DNA of 47,445 nucleotides from Candidatus Geothermincola secundus (GTDB lineage Bacteria > Actinomycetota > Geothermincolia > Geothermincolales > Geothermincolaceae). Below are positions 16,388-23,978 of this stretch, piece by piece. Every line of letters starts with the position of its first letter. Within the stretch, counting starts at the first letter, position 1. The stretch covers positions 1 to 47,445 of the forward strand of contig JACVIY010000005.1 of assembly GCA_015711755.1 (NCBI GenBank). The letters run 5' to 3'. Position numbers and translations under genes: made by a program. The notes beneath the pieces were generated by a model, which was given only the letters and a program-made list of their open reading frames with translations, was not told the origin of the DNA and did not search any database.

Positions 16388-16546
16388 GTTTCGAGCATGG
16401 CTTCCCGGGGATGAGGAAGACGCGTTAGCGGTGATCGGTCCGGGAAAGGATCTCGTCCCCTGACGCCGGCTGATGCACCTTGCGGGCGGTATCGAGCATA
16501 TGCCCGCGCTTCCAGCAGGAACGGACTACAGAGAAAGGAGAGAGGG

Positions 16547-18253
16547 ATGACCGTACCCAGCGACCTTGAGATCGCTCAGGCAGCGGAGCTCCTGCCCATC
16601 TTGGAGATAGCCAAGAAACTGGGCCTCGAGGAGGACGAGATAGACCTCTACGGAAAATTCAAGGCCAAGATAGATTTCGAGAGGGTGTTGGAGAGGCTGA
16701 AGGACAGGCCCAACGGGAAGTACATCGACGTCACCGCCATAACCCCCACCCCTCTGGGCGAGGGGAAGACGGTGACCTCCATCGGTCTGACCGAGTCCCT
16801 GGCCAAGATCGGCAAGAACGTGGTGCTGACCCTGCGGGAACCCTCGCTCGGCCCGGTCTTCGGCATCAAGGGCGGGGCTGCCGGAGGAGGTTATTCACAG
16901 GTGGTCCCCATGGAGGACCTCAACCTCCATTTCACCGGGGACATCCACGCGGTGGGGGCGGCCAACAACCTGCTGGCGGCGATGATCGACACCAGCATCC
17001 TCCTGGGCAACCCCCTCAAGATCGACCCCATGACCATCTCCTGGCGACGGGTGGTGGACATCAGCGACCGCGCTCTGCGGGACATCGTCATCGGGCTGGG
17101 CGGCCGGGAGAACGGATACCCCCGCCAGACCGGCTACGACATCACCGTGGCCTCCGAGGTCATGGCCATCCTGGCCCTGGCCACTTCCCTCAAGGACCTG
17201 CGCCAGCGCCTGGGGCGCATCGTGGTGGCTTATACCTATGAGGGCAAACCGGTGACCGCCGAGGATCTCAAGGCCGCCGGGGCTATGACCGTCCTGCTGA
17301 AGGAAGCCCTCAAGCCCAACCTCATCCAAACCCTGGAGCACAACCCCTGCATCATGCACGCCGGACCCTTCGCCAACATCGCCCACGGGAACAACTCCAT
17401 CGTGGCCGACCTCGTCGCTCTGAAGTGCGGTGACTACGTGGTCACCGAGTCCGGTTTCGGGGCGGACATGGGGGCGGAGAAGATGATGAACATCAAGTGC
17501 CGCTACTCTGGGGTAACCCCCGACTGCGTGGTCATCACCTGCACCATTCGGGCCTTGAAGATGCACGGCGGCGCCTTCGAGGCGCGGCCCGGCAAGCCGC
17601 TGGACGAGGAACTGGTGAAGAAGGAGAACATGCCGGCGCTGGAGGAGGGGACCGGCAACCTCATCAAGCAGATAGAGAACATGAAGCTGTTCGGCGTGCC
17701 CGTGGTGGTGACCATCAACCGCCGCGTCACCGATACAGAGGCGGAGATAACCCTGGTGAAGAAGCTGGCCGAAGCGGCCGGGGTGGTGGCCTGCGTGCCC
17801 ATAGATGTATGGGCCAAGGGCGGAGAGGGCGGAAAAGAAGCGGCCGAAGCGGTGGTCTCTGCCTGCGATCAGCCCAAGGACTTCAAGTTCCTGTATCCCC
17901 TGGAGGCCTCCATCAAGGAGAAGATCGAGGCCATCGCCACCAAGATCTACGGAGCTGACGGCGTTGATTATTCCCCGCTGGCCGAGCAGAAGATAAAGCA
18001 GTACACCGAGGCCGGCTACGACAAGCTCCCCATCTGCATGGCCAAGACCCATCTGTCCCTCTCCCACGACCCCAACCTCAAGGGAGCTCCCAAGGGATTC
18101 CGCCTGCCGGTGGTGGACATCCGCCCCTCCATCGGGGCCGGCTTCCTCTATCCCCTCTGCGGAGCAATGCGCACCATGCCCGGCTTGCCCTCCCGCCCGG
18201 CGGCGGTGGACGTGGACATCGACGAGAACGGAAGGACCATGGGCCTGTTCTGA
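16547..18253 (+). CDS. fhs: Formate--tetrahydrofolate ligase
   Basis: A 568-residue enzyme, close to the usual 556-560. It activates formate on tetrahydrofolate using ATP to give 10-formyl-THF, the first committed methyl-branch step of the Wood-Ljungdahl pathway. It shows the ATP-binding loop TPTPLGEGKTVTSIG near residue 65, LREPSLGPVFGIKGGAAGGGY, and FTGDIHAVGAANNLLAA, all hallmarks of the family. The N-terminal segment PSDLEIAQAAELLPI is standard. ATG 16547 follows AAAGGAGAGAGGG. It is the first gene of the locus, with its own strong promoter, and is followed by a GNRA-capped hairpin before acsV. Confidence 0.97.
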   Translation: MTVPSDLEIAQAAELLPILEIAKKLGLEEDEIDLYGKFKAKIDFERVLERLKDRPNGKYIDVTAITPTPLGEGKTVTSIGLTESLAKIGKNVVLTLREPSLGPVFGIKGGAAGGGYSQVVPMEDLNLHFTGDIHAVGAANNLLAAMIDTSILLGNPLKIDPMTISWRRVVDISDRALRDIVIGLGGRENGYPRQTGYDITVASEVMAILALATSLKDLRQRLGRIVVAYTYEGKPVTAEDLKAAGAMTVLLKEALKPNLIQTLEHNPCIMHAGPFANIAHGNNSIVADLVALKCGDYVVTESGFGADMGAEKMMNIKCRYSGVTPDCVVITCTIRALKMHGGAFEARPGKPLDEELVKKENMPALEEGTGNLIKQIENMKLFGVPVVVTINRRVTDTEAEITLVKKLAEAAGVVACVPIDVWAKGGEGGKEAAEAVVSACDQPKDFKFLYPLEASIKEKIEAIATKIYGADGVDYSPLAEQKIKQYTEAGYDKLPICMAKTHLSLSHDPNLKGAPKGFRLPVVDIRPSIGAGFLYPLCGAMRTMPGLPSRPAAVDVDIDENGRTMGLF

Positions 18254-18276
18254 TGAGGCCCTGAAGAGAGAAAAAG

Positions 18277-18306
18277 CGGTGCCCTGGTCGAGAGACCGGG
18301 GCACCG
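18277..18306 (+). other. GNRA-capped hairpin between fhs and acsV
   Basis: Arms CGGTGCCCTGGTC and GACCGGGGCACCG form a 13-bp stem (one G-U pair) closed by a GAGA tetraloop. No T-run follows, so it is not a classic intrinsic terminator. It could attenuate transcription, protect the fhs message from 3' decay, or be a processing site. Confidence 0.6.
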
Positions 18307-18359
18307 TCAATTAAGCGGTCAGCAAAAGGCCTACGGAGAGAGCGAGGAGTGCGAGGTAG

Positions 18360-20333
18360 ATGGAGGATGGCAGGGTAAGGATACTCTTCCTCCCCGAGAA
18401 CCGCTACATAACGGTGGATCGAGGAGAGAACCTCTTGAAAGCGGCCATGCTCGCCGACGTCCACGTGAATGCCTCCTGCGGCGGGGCGGGTTCCTGCGGC
18501 AAGTGCCGAGTGGTGGTGGAGAAGGGCGAGGTGGAGAGGGAGCCCAACCCCAAGCTCAGCGAGGCCGAGGCCGCTCAGGGTTTCGCCCTGGCCTGCCGGA
18601 CCCGCGTCCTCAGCGACCTGGAGGTGCGCATACCCCTGGAGTCCCGCATAGGAGATAAGCGGTTCTTCGAGCGGGCGGAGCCGCAGCCGGCGGTGGGACA
18701 CCTGCTCTCCGCGGACGAGTGGGAGAAGCGCCTGCCGGCATGGGAGCCGGACCCGCCGGTGCGAAAGGTCCATCTCAAGCTGAATCCCCCTACGCTCGAC
18801 GACAACACCGCCGATGCGGAGCGGGTCAAGCGCGGCCTGGCGGTGCAGGAGGGGATAAGGGACGTGGTCATCGACTACCGGGCCCTGCAGCGGCTTCCCA
18901 ACCTGCTGCGCCAGAGCGGTTGGGACATCACCGTCACCCTCATCAACACCGAGGAGGAGCGGCGGGTGGTGCGGGTGGAACAGGGCGACACCACCGGCAG
19001 GCAGTCGGCCATAGCCATCGACGTCGGCACTACCACCATCTCGGCGGAGCTTCTGGACTTGAAGTCTGGCGAGGTCCTCGCCCGCGCCTCCGATTACAAC
19101 GCCCAGGTGGCCTTCGGGGAGGACGTCATCACCCGCATCATCTATGCCACCAAGGGGACGGGGCTGGCCAAGCTGCAGTCGGTGGTCACCGGCACCATCT
19201 GGAACCTCATCGTCAGCCTGGTGGAGAAGTCCGGCGTGGAGTACGGCGACATCACCCATCTGGTGGTGGCGGGCAACACCACCATGACCCACCTCCTCCT
19301 GGAGCTGAACCCCCGCTATATCCGCGAGGAGCCCTACATCCCCTCGGCCACCTTCTTCCCCTGGACCAAGGCCTCGGAGTTGGGCTTGCGCATCGCTCCC
19401 GGGGTCTACCTCTACCCCATACCCTGTGTGGCCTCCTATGTCGGGGGAGACATAACCGCGGGCATCCTGGCCTCCGGCGTGTTCAACACGGACAAACTCA
19501 CCCTGTATATCGACATAGGCACCAACGGAGAGATGGTCCTGGGCAACCGCGAGTGGCTGCTGGCGTGTTCCTGCTCCGCCGGACCCGCCTTCGAAGGCGG
19601 AGGGGTCAAGCACGGCATGCGGGCCACCCGGGGGGCCATCGAGCAAGTGAGGATAGACAAGTTCAACTACGAGCCCATGATCATCACCGTGGAGAACCAT
19701 AAGCCGGTGGGCATCTGCGGCTCCGGACTCATAGACGCCCTGGCCGAGCTGTTCCTGGCGGGGGTCATCAACGAGAAGGGGAAGTTCGAGAGGGACCTCC
19801 CCACCGACAGAGTGAGGGTGACCGAGAACGGGGCGGAATACGTGCTGGTGCGGGCGGAGGACAGCGCCACCCGGCGCGACATCGTCATCACCGAGGTGGA
19901 CATAGACAACCTCATGCGGGCCAAGGCGGCGGTGTATGCGGGCATAGAGATACTCCTCTCCTCCATGGACATGGAGGTGGGGATGGTGGAGGAGCTGCTG
20001 ATGGCCGGGGCCTTCGGGCGCTACCTGGAGATAGACAAAGCCGTGACCATCGGGCTGCTGCCGGACATCGGTTACGACCGCATAAAGTTCGTGGGAAACG
20101 GCTCCCTTCTGGGCGCCCATCTGGCGGCTCTTTCCCGCGGTATGCTCTCCCGCACCCAGGACATCGCCCGGCAGATGACCTACCTTGAGCTCTCCAAGAA
20201 CCCTGATTTCATGGAGAAATACGTGAGCGCTCTCTTCTTCCCCCACACCGACTTAGACGCCTTTCCCCGCGTCCGGGAGGAGCTGGAGCGCATCCGGTCG
20301 GAACGCAAGCTGTACTCTGAGGGGGGCGGCTGA
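18360..20333 (+). CDS. acsV: Reductive activator of corrinoid protein (RACo/AcsV)
   Basis: A 657-residue metalloprotein that reduces the inactive Co(II) form of the corrinoid iron-sulfur protein with ATP hydrolysis. The N-terminus is a plant-type 2Fe-2S domain with Cys40, Cys46, Cys49 and Cys79 (CGGAGSCGKC, then LACRTR). After a linker, the C-terminal ASKHA-type ATPase domain starts near residue 218 (AIAIDVGTTTISAELLDL) and continues through VAGNTTMTHLLL and DIGTNGEMVLGN. Size and order match characterised RACo proteins. ATG 18360 is preceded by GAGGAG and GAGG. It lies one base upstream of cooC. Confidence 0.93.
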   Translation: MEDGRVRILFLPENRYITVDRGENLLKAAMLADVHVNASCGGAGSCGKCRVVVEKGEVEREPNPKLSEAEAAQGFALACRTRVLSDLEVRIPLESRIGDKRFFERAEPQPAVGHLLSADEWEKRLPAWEPDPPVRKVHLKLNPPTLDDNTADAERVKRGLAVQEGIRDVVIDYRALQRLPNLLRQSGWDITVTLINTEEERRVVRVEQGDTTGRQSAIAIDVGTTTISAELLDLKSGEVLARASDYNAQVAFGEDVITRIIYATKGTGLAKLQSVVTGTIWNLIVSLVEKSGVEYGDITHLVVAGNTTMTHLLLELNPRYIREEPYIPSATFFPWTKASELGLRIAPGVYLYPIPCVASYVGGDITAGILASGVFNTDKLTLYIDIGTNGEMVLGNREWLLACSCSAGPAFEGGGVKHGMRATRGAIEQVRIDKFNYEPMIITVENHKPVGICGSGLIDALAELFLAGVINEKGKFERDLPTDRVRVTENGAEYVLVRAEDSATRRDIVITEVDIDNLMRAKAAVYAGIEILLSSMDMEVGMVEELLMAGAFGRYLEIDKAVTIGLLPDIGYDRIKFVGNGSLLGAHLAALSRGMLSRTQDIARQMTYLELSKNPDFMEKYVSALFFPHTDLDAFPRVREELERIRSERKLYSEGGG

Positions 20334-20334
20334 G

Positions 20335-21105
20335 GTGGGCCTGGTCATCGCCACTTCGGGCAAGGGGGGCACCGGCAAGACCACCTTCTCCGCCCTTACG
20401 GTGCGCTATCTGAAAGAGAGATACGGCAGGCAGGTGCTGGCGGTGGACGCCGACTCCAACGCCAACCTGGACGCGGTCCTGGGGGTGCGGGCGGAGAAGA
20501 CGGTGGGGCAGCTGCGCGAGCACATCACCGAGAACGTCAACCGGGCTCCGGCGGGCATGTCCAAGGACATGTGGGTGGAGATGATGCTGCAGCAGGCCCT
20601 GGTGGAGGCGGACGGGTTCGACCTGATATCCATGGGTAGGCCGGAGGGCCCGGGCTGCTACTGTTATCTGAACAACGTCTTCCGGCGCTACCTGGACATA
20701 ATGGTCAACAACTACGATTTCGTGGTCATGGACAACGAGGCGGGGATGGAGCATCTCTCCCGCCGCACCACCCGGGGAGTGGACATCATGTTCATCCTGA
20801 GCGACGCCACGGTGAGGGGGGTGGAGACGGCCCTGCGCATCCGCGACCTGGCGCGGGAGATGAAGCTGGAGCTGAAGCGGCTGGCGCTGGTGGTGGCGCG
20901 GGTGGGGGGAGAGGGCCTGCCCGAGGCGTTGCGGGAGAGGGCGGAAGAGGGCAACCTGGCCGTGGCCGGCTGGATACCCGACGACCCCCTGGTGAGGCGG
21001 ATGGACGAGGAGGGCAGGCCGCTGCTGGAATTGCCGGAGGACAGCGCCGCCTGGATGGCGGTGAGAGGCATACTCGACGCCTGGCTGGAGGTAAAGGCGC
21101 CCTGA
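20335..21105 (+). CDS. cooC: CooC/AcsF-type nickel-insertion ATPase
   Basis: A 256-residue MinD-family P-loop ATPase. It has the deviant Walker A SGKGGTGKTT at residues 8-17 and the metal-binding Cys-x-Cys of CooC at Cys108/Cys110 (EGPGCYCYLNN). A Walker B-like FVVMDNEAGMEHLSRR is also present. CooC proteins deliver nickel to carbon monoxide dehydrogenase; the AcsF form serves acetyl-CoA synthase. Which target is served here cannot be told, since both cooS and acsB are downstream. GTG 20335 begins one base after the acsV stop, with GAGGGGGG inside the end of acsV. Confidence 0.93.
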   Translation: MGLVIATSGKGGTGKTTFSALTVRYLKERYGRQVLAVDADSNANLDAVLGVRAEKTVGQLREHITENVNRAPAGMSKDMWVEMMLQQALVEADGFDLISMGRPEGPGCYCYLNNVFRRYLDIMVNNYDFVVMDNEAGMEHLSRRTTRGVDIMFILSDATVRGVETALRIRDLAREMKLELKRLALVVARVGGEGLPEALRERAEEGNLAVAGWIPDDPLVRRMDEEGRPLLELPEDSAAWMAVRGILDAWLEVKAP

Positions 21106-21127
21106 TGGGTAAGGCACGAGAGATGAC

Positions 21128-21170
21128 CGTTTTCCCTCGCACGCGCTTCATGCGCGCAGCGATGAAAACG
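21128..21170 (+). terminator. Long imperfect hairpin after cooC
   Basis: Three stacked stems, CGTTTTC/GAAAACG, TCGC/GCGA and CGCGC/GCGCG, with small internal loops and a TTCAT apical loop, give about 16 paired bases. It begins 23 bases after the cooC stop. No T-tract follows. Placed between cooC and a new promoter candidate, it probably marks a transcript boundary. Confidence 0.5.
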
Positions 21171-21219
21171 ACACTTGGACTACCCGGGCGCGAGACTTTA
21201 TCATTATTAAGATCCGTCA

Positions 21220-21249
21220 TTGGATTTGAGCGTGGTCTGGTGCGATAAT
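21220..21249 (+). promoter_or_regulatory. Promoter candidate for fchA and downstream acs genes
   Basis: TTGGAT (21220-21225), an 18-base spacer and GATAAT (21244-21249) lie 26 bases upstream of the fchA start, leaving a short leader with the ribosome-binding site GGGAGGAAG. Confidence 0.5.
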
Positions 21250-21274
21250 ATGGACTCGGACCGGGAGGAAGACG

Positions 21275-21901
21275 ATGTACGTTGAGAAGCCCATGATCGT
21301 GTTCCTGGACAGACTAGCCTCCAGGTCGCCGGAGCCGGGGGGAGGAAGCGTGTCCGCGTTGGTGGGGGCGCTGGGAGCGGCCCTGGTGTCCATGGTGGGA
21401 AACCTCACCCTGGGCAAGGAGAAATACGCGGACGTCCAGGACCGCGTGGAGGAACTGCTCAAGTCCTCGGAGAGGGCCCGCAGCGAGCTGCAGGACCTCA
21501 TCCAGAAAGACACCGAGGTCTACGCGGAGGTGTCCGCCGCCTTCAAGCTGCCCCGGGACACCGAGGAGCAGAAGGAGGAGAGGAAGGCCAGGGTGCAGGA
21601 AGCCCTGAAGGCCGCCACCGAGGTGCCCTTCCTCATAACCGAGAAGTGCCTGGAGGTGGCCCGGCTGTCGCTGACCGCCGCGGAGATCGGCAATGTGGGC
21701 GCGGTTAGCGACGCCGGAGTTGCTGTGTTGCTGGCCGAGGCGGCGGCCCAGAGCGGCGCCCTCAACGTGAAGATAAACGTGAACAGCATCGAGGACGAGG
21801 CTTTCTGCTCGGAGAAGTGGCGGCGGGTACAGGAGATACTGGAGGAAGCGGCCGAGCTGCGCGAGAAGGTGATGCGCCTCACCTATGAGAAATTGGGTTA
21901 A
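21275..21901 (+). CDS. fchA: Methenyl-THF cyclohydrolase (formiminotransferase-cyclodeaminase family)
   Basis: A 208-residue all-helical protein of the FTCD_C/FchA family. The signature LASRSPEPGGGSVSALVGALGAALVSMVGNLT covers residues 13-44; a second conserved segment is GNVGAVSDAGVAVLLAEAA. It is expected to interconvert 10-formyl-THF and 5,10-methenyl-THF. The neighbouring FolD appears to have lost its own cyclohydrolase residues, which makes this the likely cyclohydrolase of the pathway. ATG 21275 follows GGGAGGAAG. Confidence 0.88.
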   Translation: MYVEKPMIVFLDRLASRSPEPGGGSVSALVGALGAALVSMVGNLTLGKEKYADVQDRVEELLKSSERARSELQDLIQKDTEVYAEVSAAFKLPRDTEEQKEERKARVQEALKAATEVPFLITEKCLEVARLSLTAAEIGNVGAVSDAGVAVLLAEAAAQSGALNVKINVNSIEDEAFCSEKWRRVQEILEEAAELREKVMRLTYEKLG

Positions 21902-21989
21902 GATCCTCGAGGGCGGCTCGTGGAGTGGATGTTAGGAGCACGTAGGCCGTGGCGACACGGCGAGGCCTGACCGAAAGGAGCGCTGAGAC

Positions 21990-22928
21990 ATGGCACTGGT
22001 GATCGACTGCGTGGCCATCGGCGATGAGCTGATGAAGGAGATCGTGGCGGAATGCGAGGCCCTTAAATCCAAGGGCATCACCCCGGGCATAGCCACCCTG
22101 CTGGTGGGCGACGACTTCGGGGCCAACATGTACCGCGGGCAGGTGGAGAAGTTCTGCGAGGAGGCCGGCTTCAACTACGTCAACGAGAACCCGCCCGCCG
22201 ACATCACCGAGGAGGGGGTCATCGAGATCGTCAAGCGCCTCAACGCCGACCCCGCCGTCTCCGGCATACTGCCCCTGCGCCCCTTCCCCGAGCACATCTC
22301 CGACAGCGCCGTGATCAATTCCATAGACGTGAACAAGGACATCGACTGCTTCCACCCCTTCAACATGGGCAAGCTGGCCCTGGGGGAGCCCACCTTCCCG
22401 CCGGCCACTCCCTCGGCGGTGGTGGAGATACTGGACCGCTACGCGCGAGATGTGGAGAAAGTCGACCCCAAGGACTTCTACGAGGGAGCGGAGATAGTGG
22501 TGGTGGGCCACTCCAACATCGTGGGCAAGCCGGTGGCCTTCCTCATGCTCAACCGCAACGCCACCACTTCCGTGTGCCACGTCTTCACCAGCATGAAGGG
22601 CAACCTGGCCAAGCACACCACCGGAGCGGACATCCTCATCGTCGCGGCGGGCAAGGCCGATCTCATCGGCCCCGATCTGGTCAAAGAGGGGGCCGTGGTG
22701 GTCGACGTGGGCATCAACCGGGTGAAGGTCTTGGACGAGAACGGCCAGCCCGTGCTCAACGAGAAGGGCAAGCCCAAGACCAAGACGGTGGGCGACGTCT
22801 CCTTCGACGCGGTGAAGGACAAGGTCAAGGCGATAACCCCGGTGCCGGGGGGCGTGGGCTCGGTGACCAACCGCATGCTCATGAAGAACGCCCTTCGCGC
22901 CTGCAAGATACAGAACGGTCTGGATTAG
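21990..22928 (+). CDS. folD: FolD-type methylene-THF dehydrogenase with altered cyclohydrolase site
   Basis: A 312-residue FolD homologue that should reduce methenyl-THF to methylene-THF. The C-terminal PGGVGSVTNRMLMKNAL and the Rossmann loop VVGHSNIVGKP are clear. Aligned by motif, the catalytic Tyr is kept (Tyr48). The cyclohydrolase Lys (Lys56 in E. coli FolD) is Val52 and the active-site Gln (Gln98) is Leu96. KDIDCFHP keeps the Asp but has Cys where Gly is usual. His174 replaces the Arg of the common GRS loop, which may affect NADP versus NAD choice. A charged insertion lies near residues 247-266. ATG 21990 follows AAAGGAG. It is likely a dehydrogenase only. Confidence 0.88.
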   Translation: MALVIDCVAIGDELMKEIVAECEALKSKGITPGIATLLVGDDFGANMYRGQVEKFCEEAGFNYVNENPPADITEEGVIEIVKRLNADPAVSGILPLRPFPEHISDSAVINSIDVNKDIDCFHPFNMGKLALGEPTFPPATPSAVVEILDRYARDVEKVDPKDFYEGAEIVVVGHSNIVGKPVAFLMLNRNATTSVCHVFTSMKGNLAKHTTGADILIVAAGKADLIGPDLVKEGAVVVDVGINRVKVLDENGQPVLNEKGKPKTKTVGDVSFDAVKDKVKAITPVPGGVGSVTNRMLMKNALRACKIQNGLD

Positions 22929-22967
22929 GAGCGGCGCGCTCTCATAAGACTGGAAAGGAGTGTGAAG

Positions 22968-23906
22968 ATGGCTTTCAACCTGCCGGTGGATACGGCCAAG
23001 GGAAAGATACGCGAGGTGGTCTTGGGCTCGGGCGATAAGTCCAGGAAGGTCGGTGGGGAGAACATCCTGCCCTTCCATACCTGGGAAGGGGAGATGCCCA
23101 ACCGACCGCTGCTGGCGGCTGAAGTCCTGGACGAGCCGGGCGAGCTGGTCCCCGCCCTGGAGAAGGCGCTGGGAGAGGTGAAGGGCGACCCGGTGACCTG
23201 GGCCAAGAAGGCCCAGGACGAATGGGGAGTCGACGCCATAGCCCTCTTCCTCACCTCCACCGACCCCAAAGGTACCGACGCGCCGGCCGACGCTGCGGCG
23301 GAGACGGTGGCCAAGGTGGCCGAGGCGGTGAACATCCCGGTCATCGTCTACGGCACCGAGGACCTGGAGAAGGACGCCGAGGTGATGAAGGCCGTGGCCA
23401 CCAGGGTAGAGGGGATGAACGTGGTGCTGGGGCCGGCCAAGGAGGAGAACCACAAGACCATCGGGGCGGCGGCCATCGGATACAAGCAGGACGTGGCGGC
23501 CATGACCCCCATAGACGTCAACCTGGCCAAGCAGCTGAACATACTCCTCACCAACCTGGGCATGGAGGCGGACCGCCTGATCATCGACCCCACCACCGGG
23601 GCTCTGGGCTACGGCCTGGAGTACACCTACTCGGTGATGGAGCGCTTGAAGATCGCCGCCCTCTACCAGGACGATTCCATGACCCAGATGCCCTTGCTGG
23701 CCAACATAGGTCAGCAGGCCTGGAAGACCAAGGAGGCCAAGAGCTCCGAGGATGAATACCCGGAGTGGGGTGACCCGGAGAAGCGGGGGATCATGTGGGA
23801 GGCGCTGACCGCCACATCTCTGCTCATGGCGGGAGCAGACCTGTTGATCCTGCGCCACCCCGAATCCATCCGCCTGATGAAGAAGCTCATCGCGGATCTG
23901 TCATAG
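22968..23906 (+). CDS. acsD: CODH/ACS corrinoid iron-sulfur protein small subunit
   Basis: A 312-residue TIM-barrel subunit that pairs with AcsC to form the corrinoid iron-sulfur protein carrying the methyl group. Family features seen are LGSGDKSRKVGGENILPFH near the N-terminus, DAIALFLTSTDP, and RLIIDPTTGALGYGLEYTYSVMERLK. Its length matches Moorella AcsD. I use ATG 22968, seven bases after AAGGAG, rather than the GTG two codons earlier. It is placed ahead of cooS instead of beside acsC. Confidence 0.95.
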   Translation: MAFNLPVDTAKGKIREVVLGSGDKSRKVGGENILPFHTWEGEMPNRPLLAAEVLDEPGELVPALEKALGEVKGDPVTWAKKAQDEWGVDAIALFLTSTDPKGTDAPADAAAETVAKVAEAVNIPVIVYGTEDLEKDAEVMKAVATRVEGMNVVLGPAKEENHKTIGAAAIGYKQDVAAMTPIDVNLAKQLNILLTNLGMEADRLIIDPTTGALGYGLEYTYSVMERLKIAALYQDDSMTQMPLLANIGQQAWKTKEAKSSEDEYPEWGDPEKRGIMWEALTATSLLMAGADLLILRHPESIRLMKKLIADLS

Positions 23907-23978
23907 CGGAGCGAGAACGCCGGCAGGGAGGGGACCTGGAGAACGGGAACCCGACACGACAGGAGGAAGAAGAGAGAC

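Noticed and set aside
16386-16463. 25-codon mini-ORF in the fhs leader
   Set aside because: Its ATG overlaps the -10 box, upstream of the predicted transcription start, so it would not be in the mRNA.
16388-16546. Possible THF or other riboswitch in the fhs leader
   Set aside because: The leader does not show the conserved core of the THF riboswitch or any other class I can recognise; only a simple 6-bp hairpin is visible.
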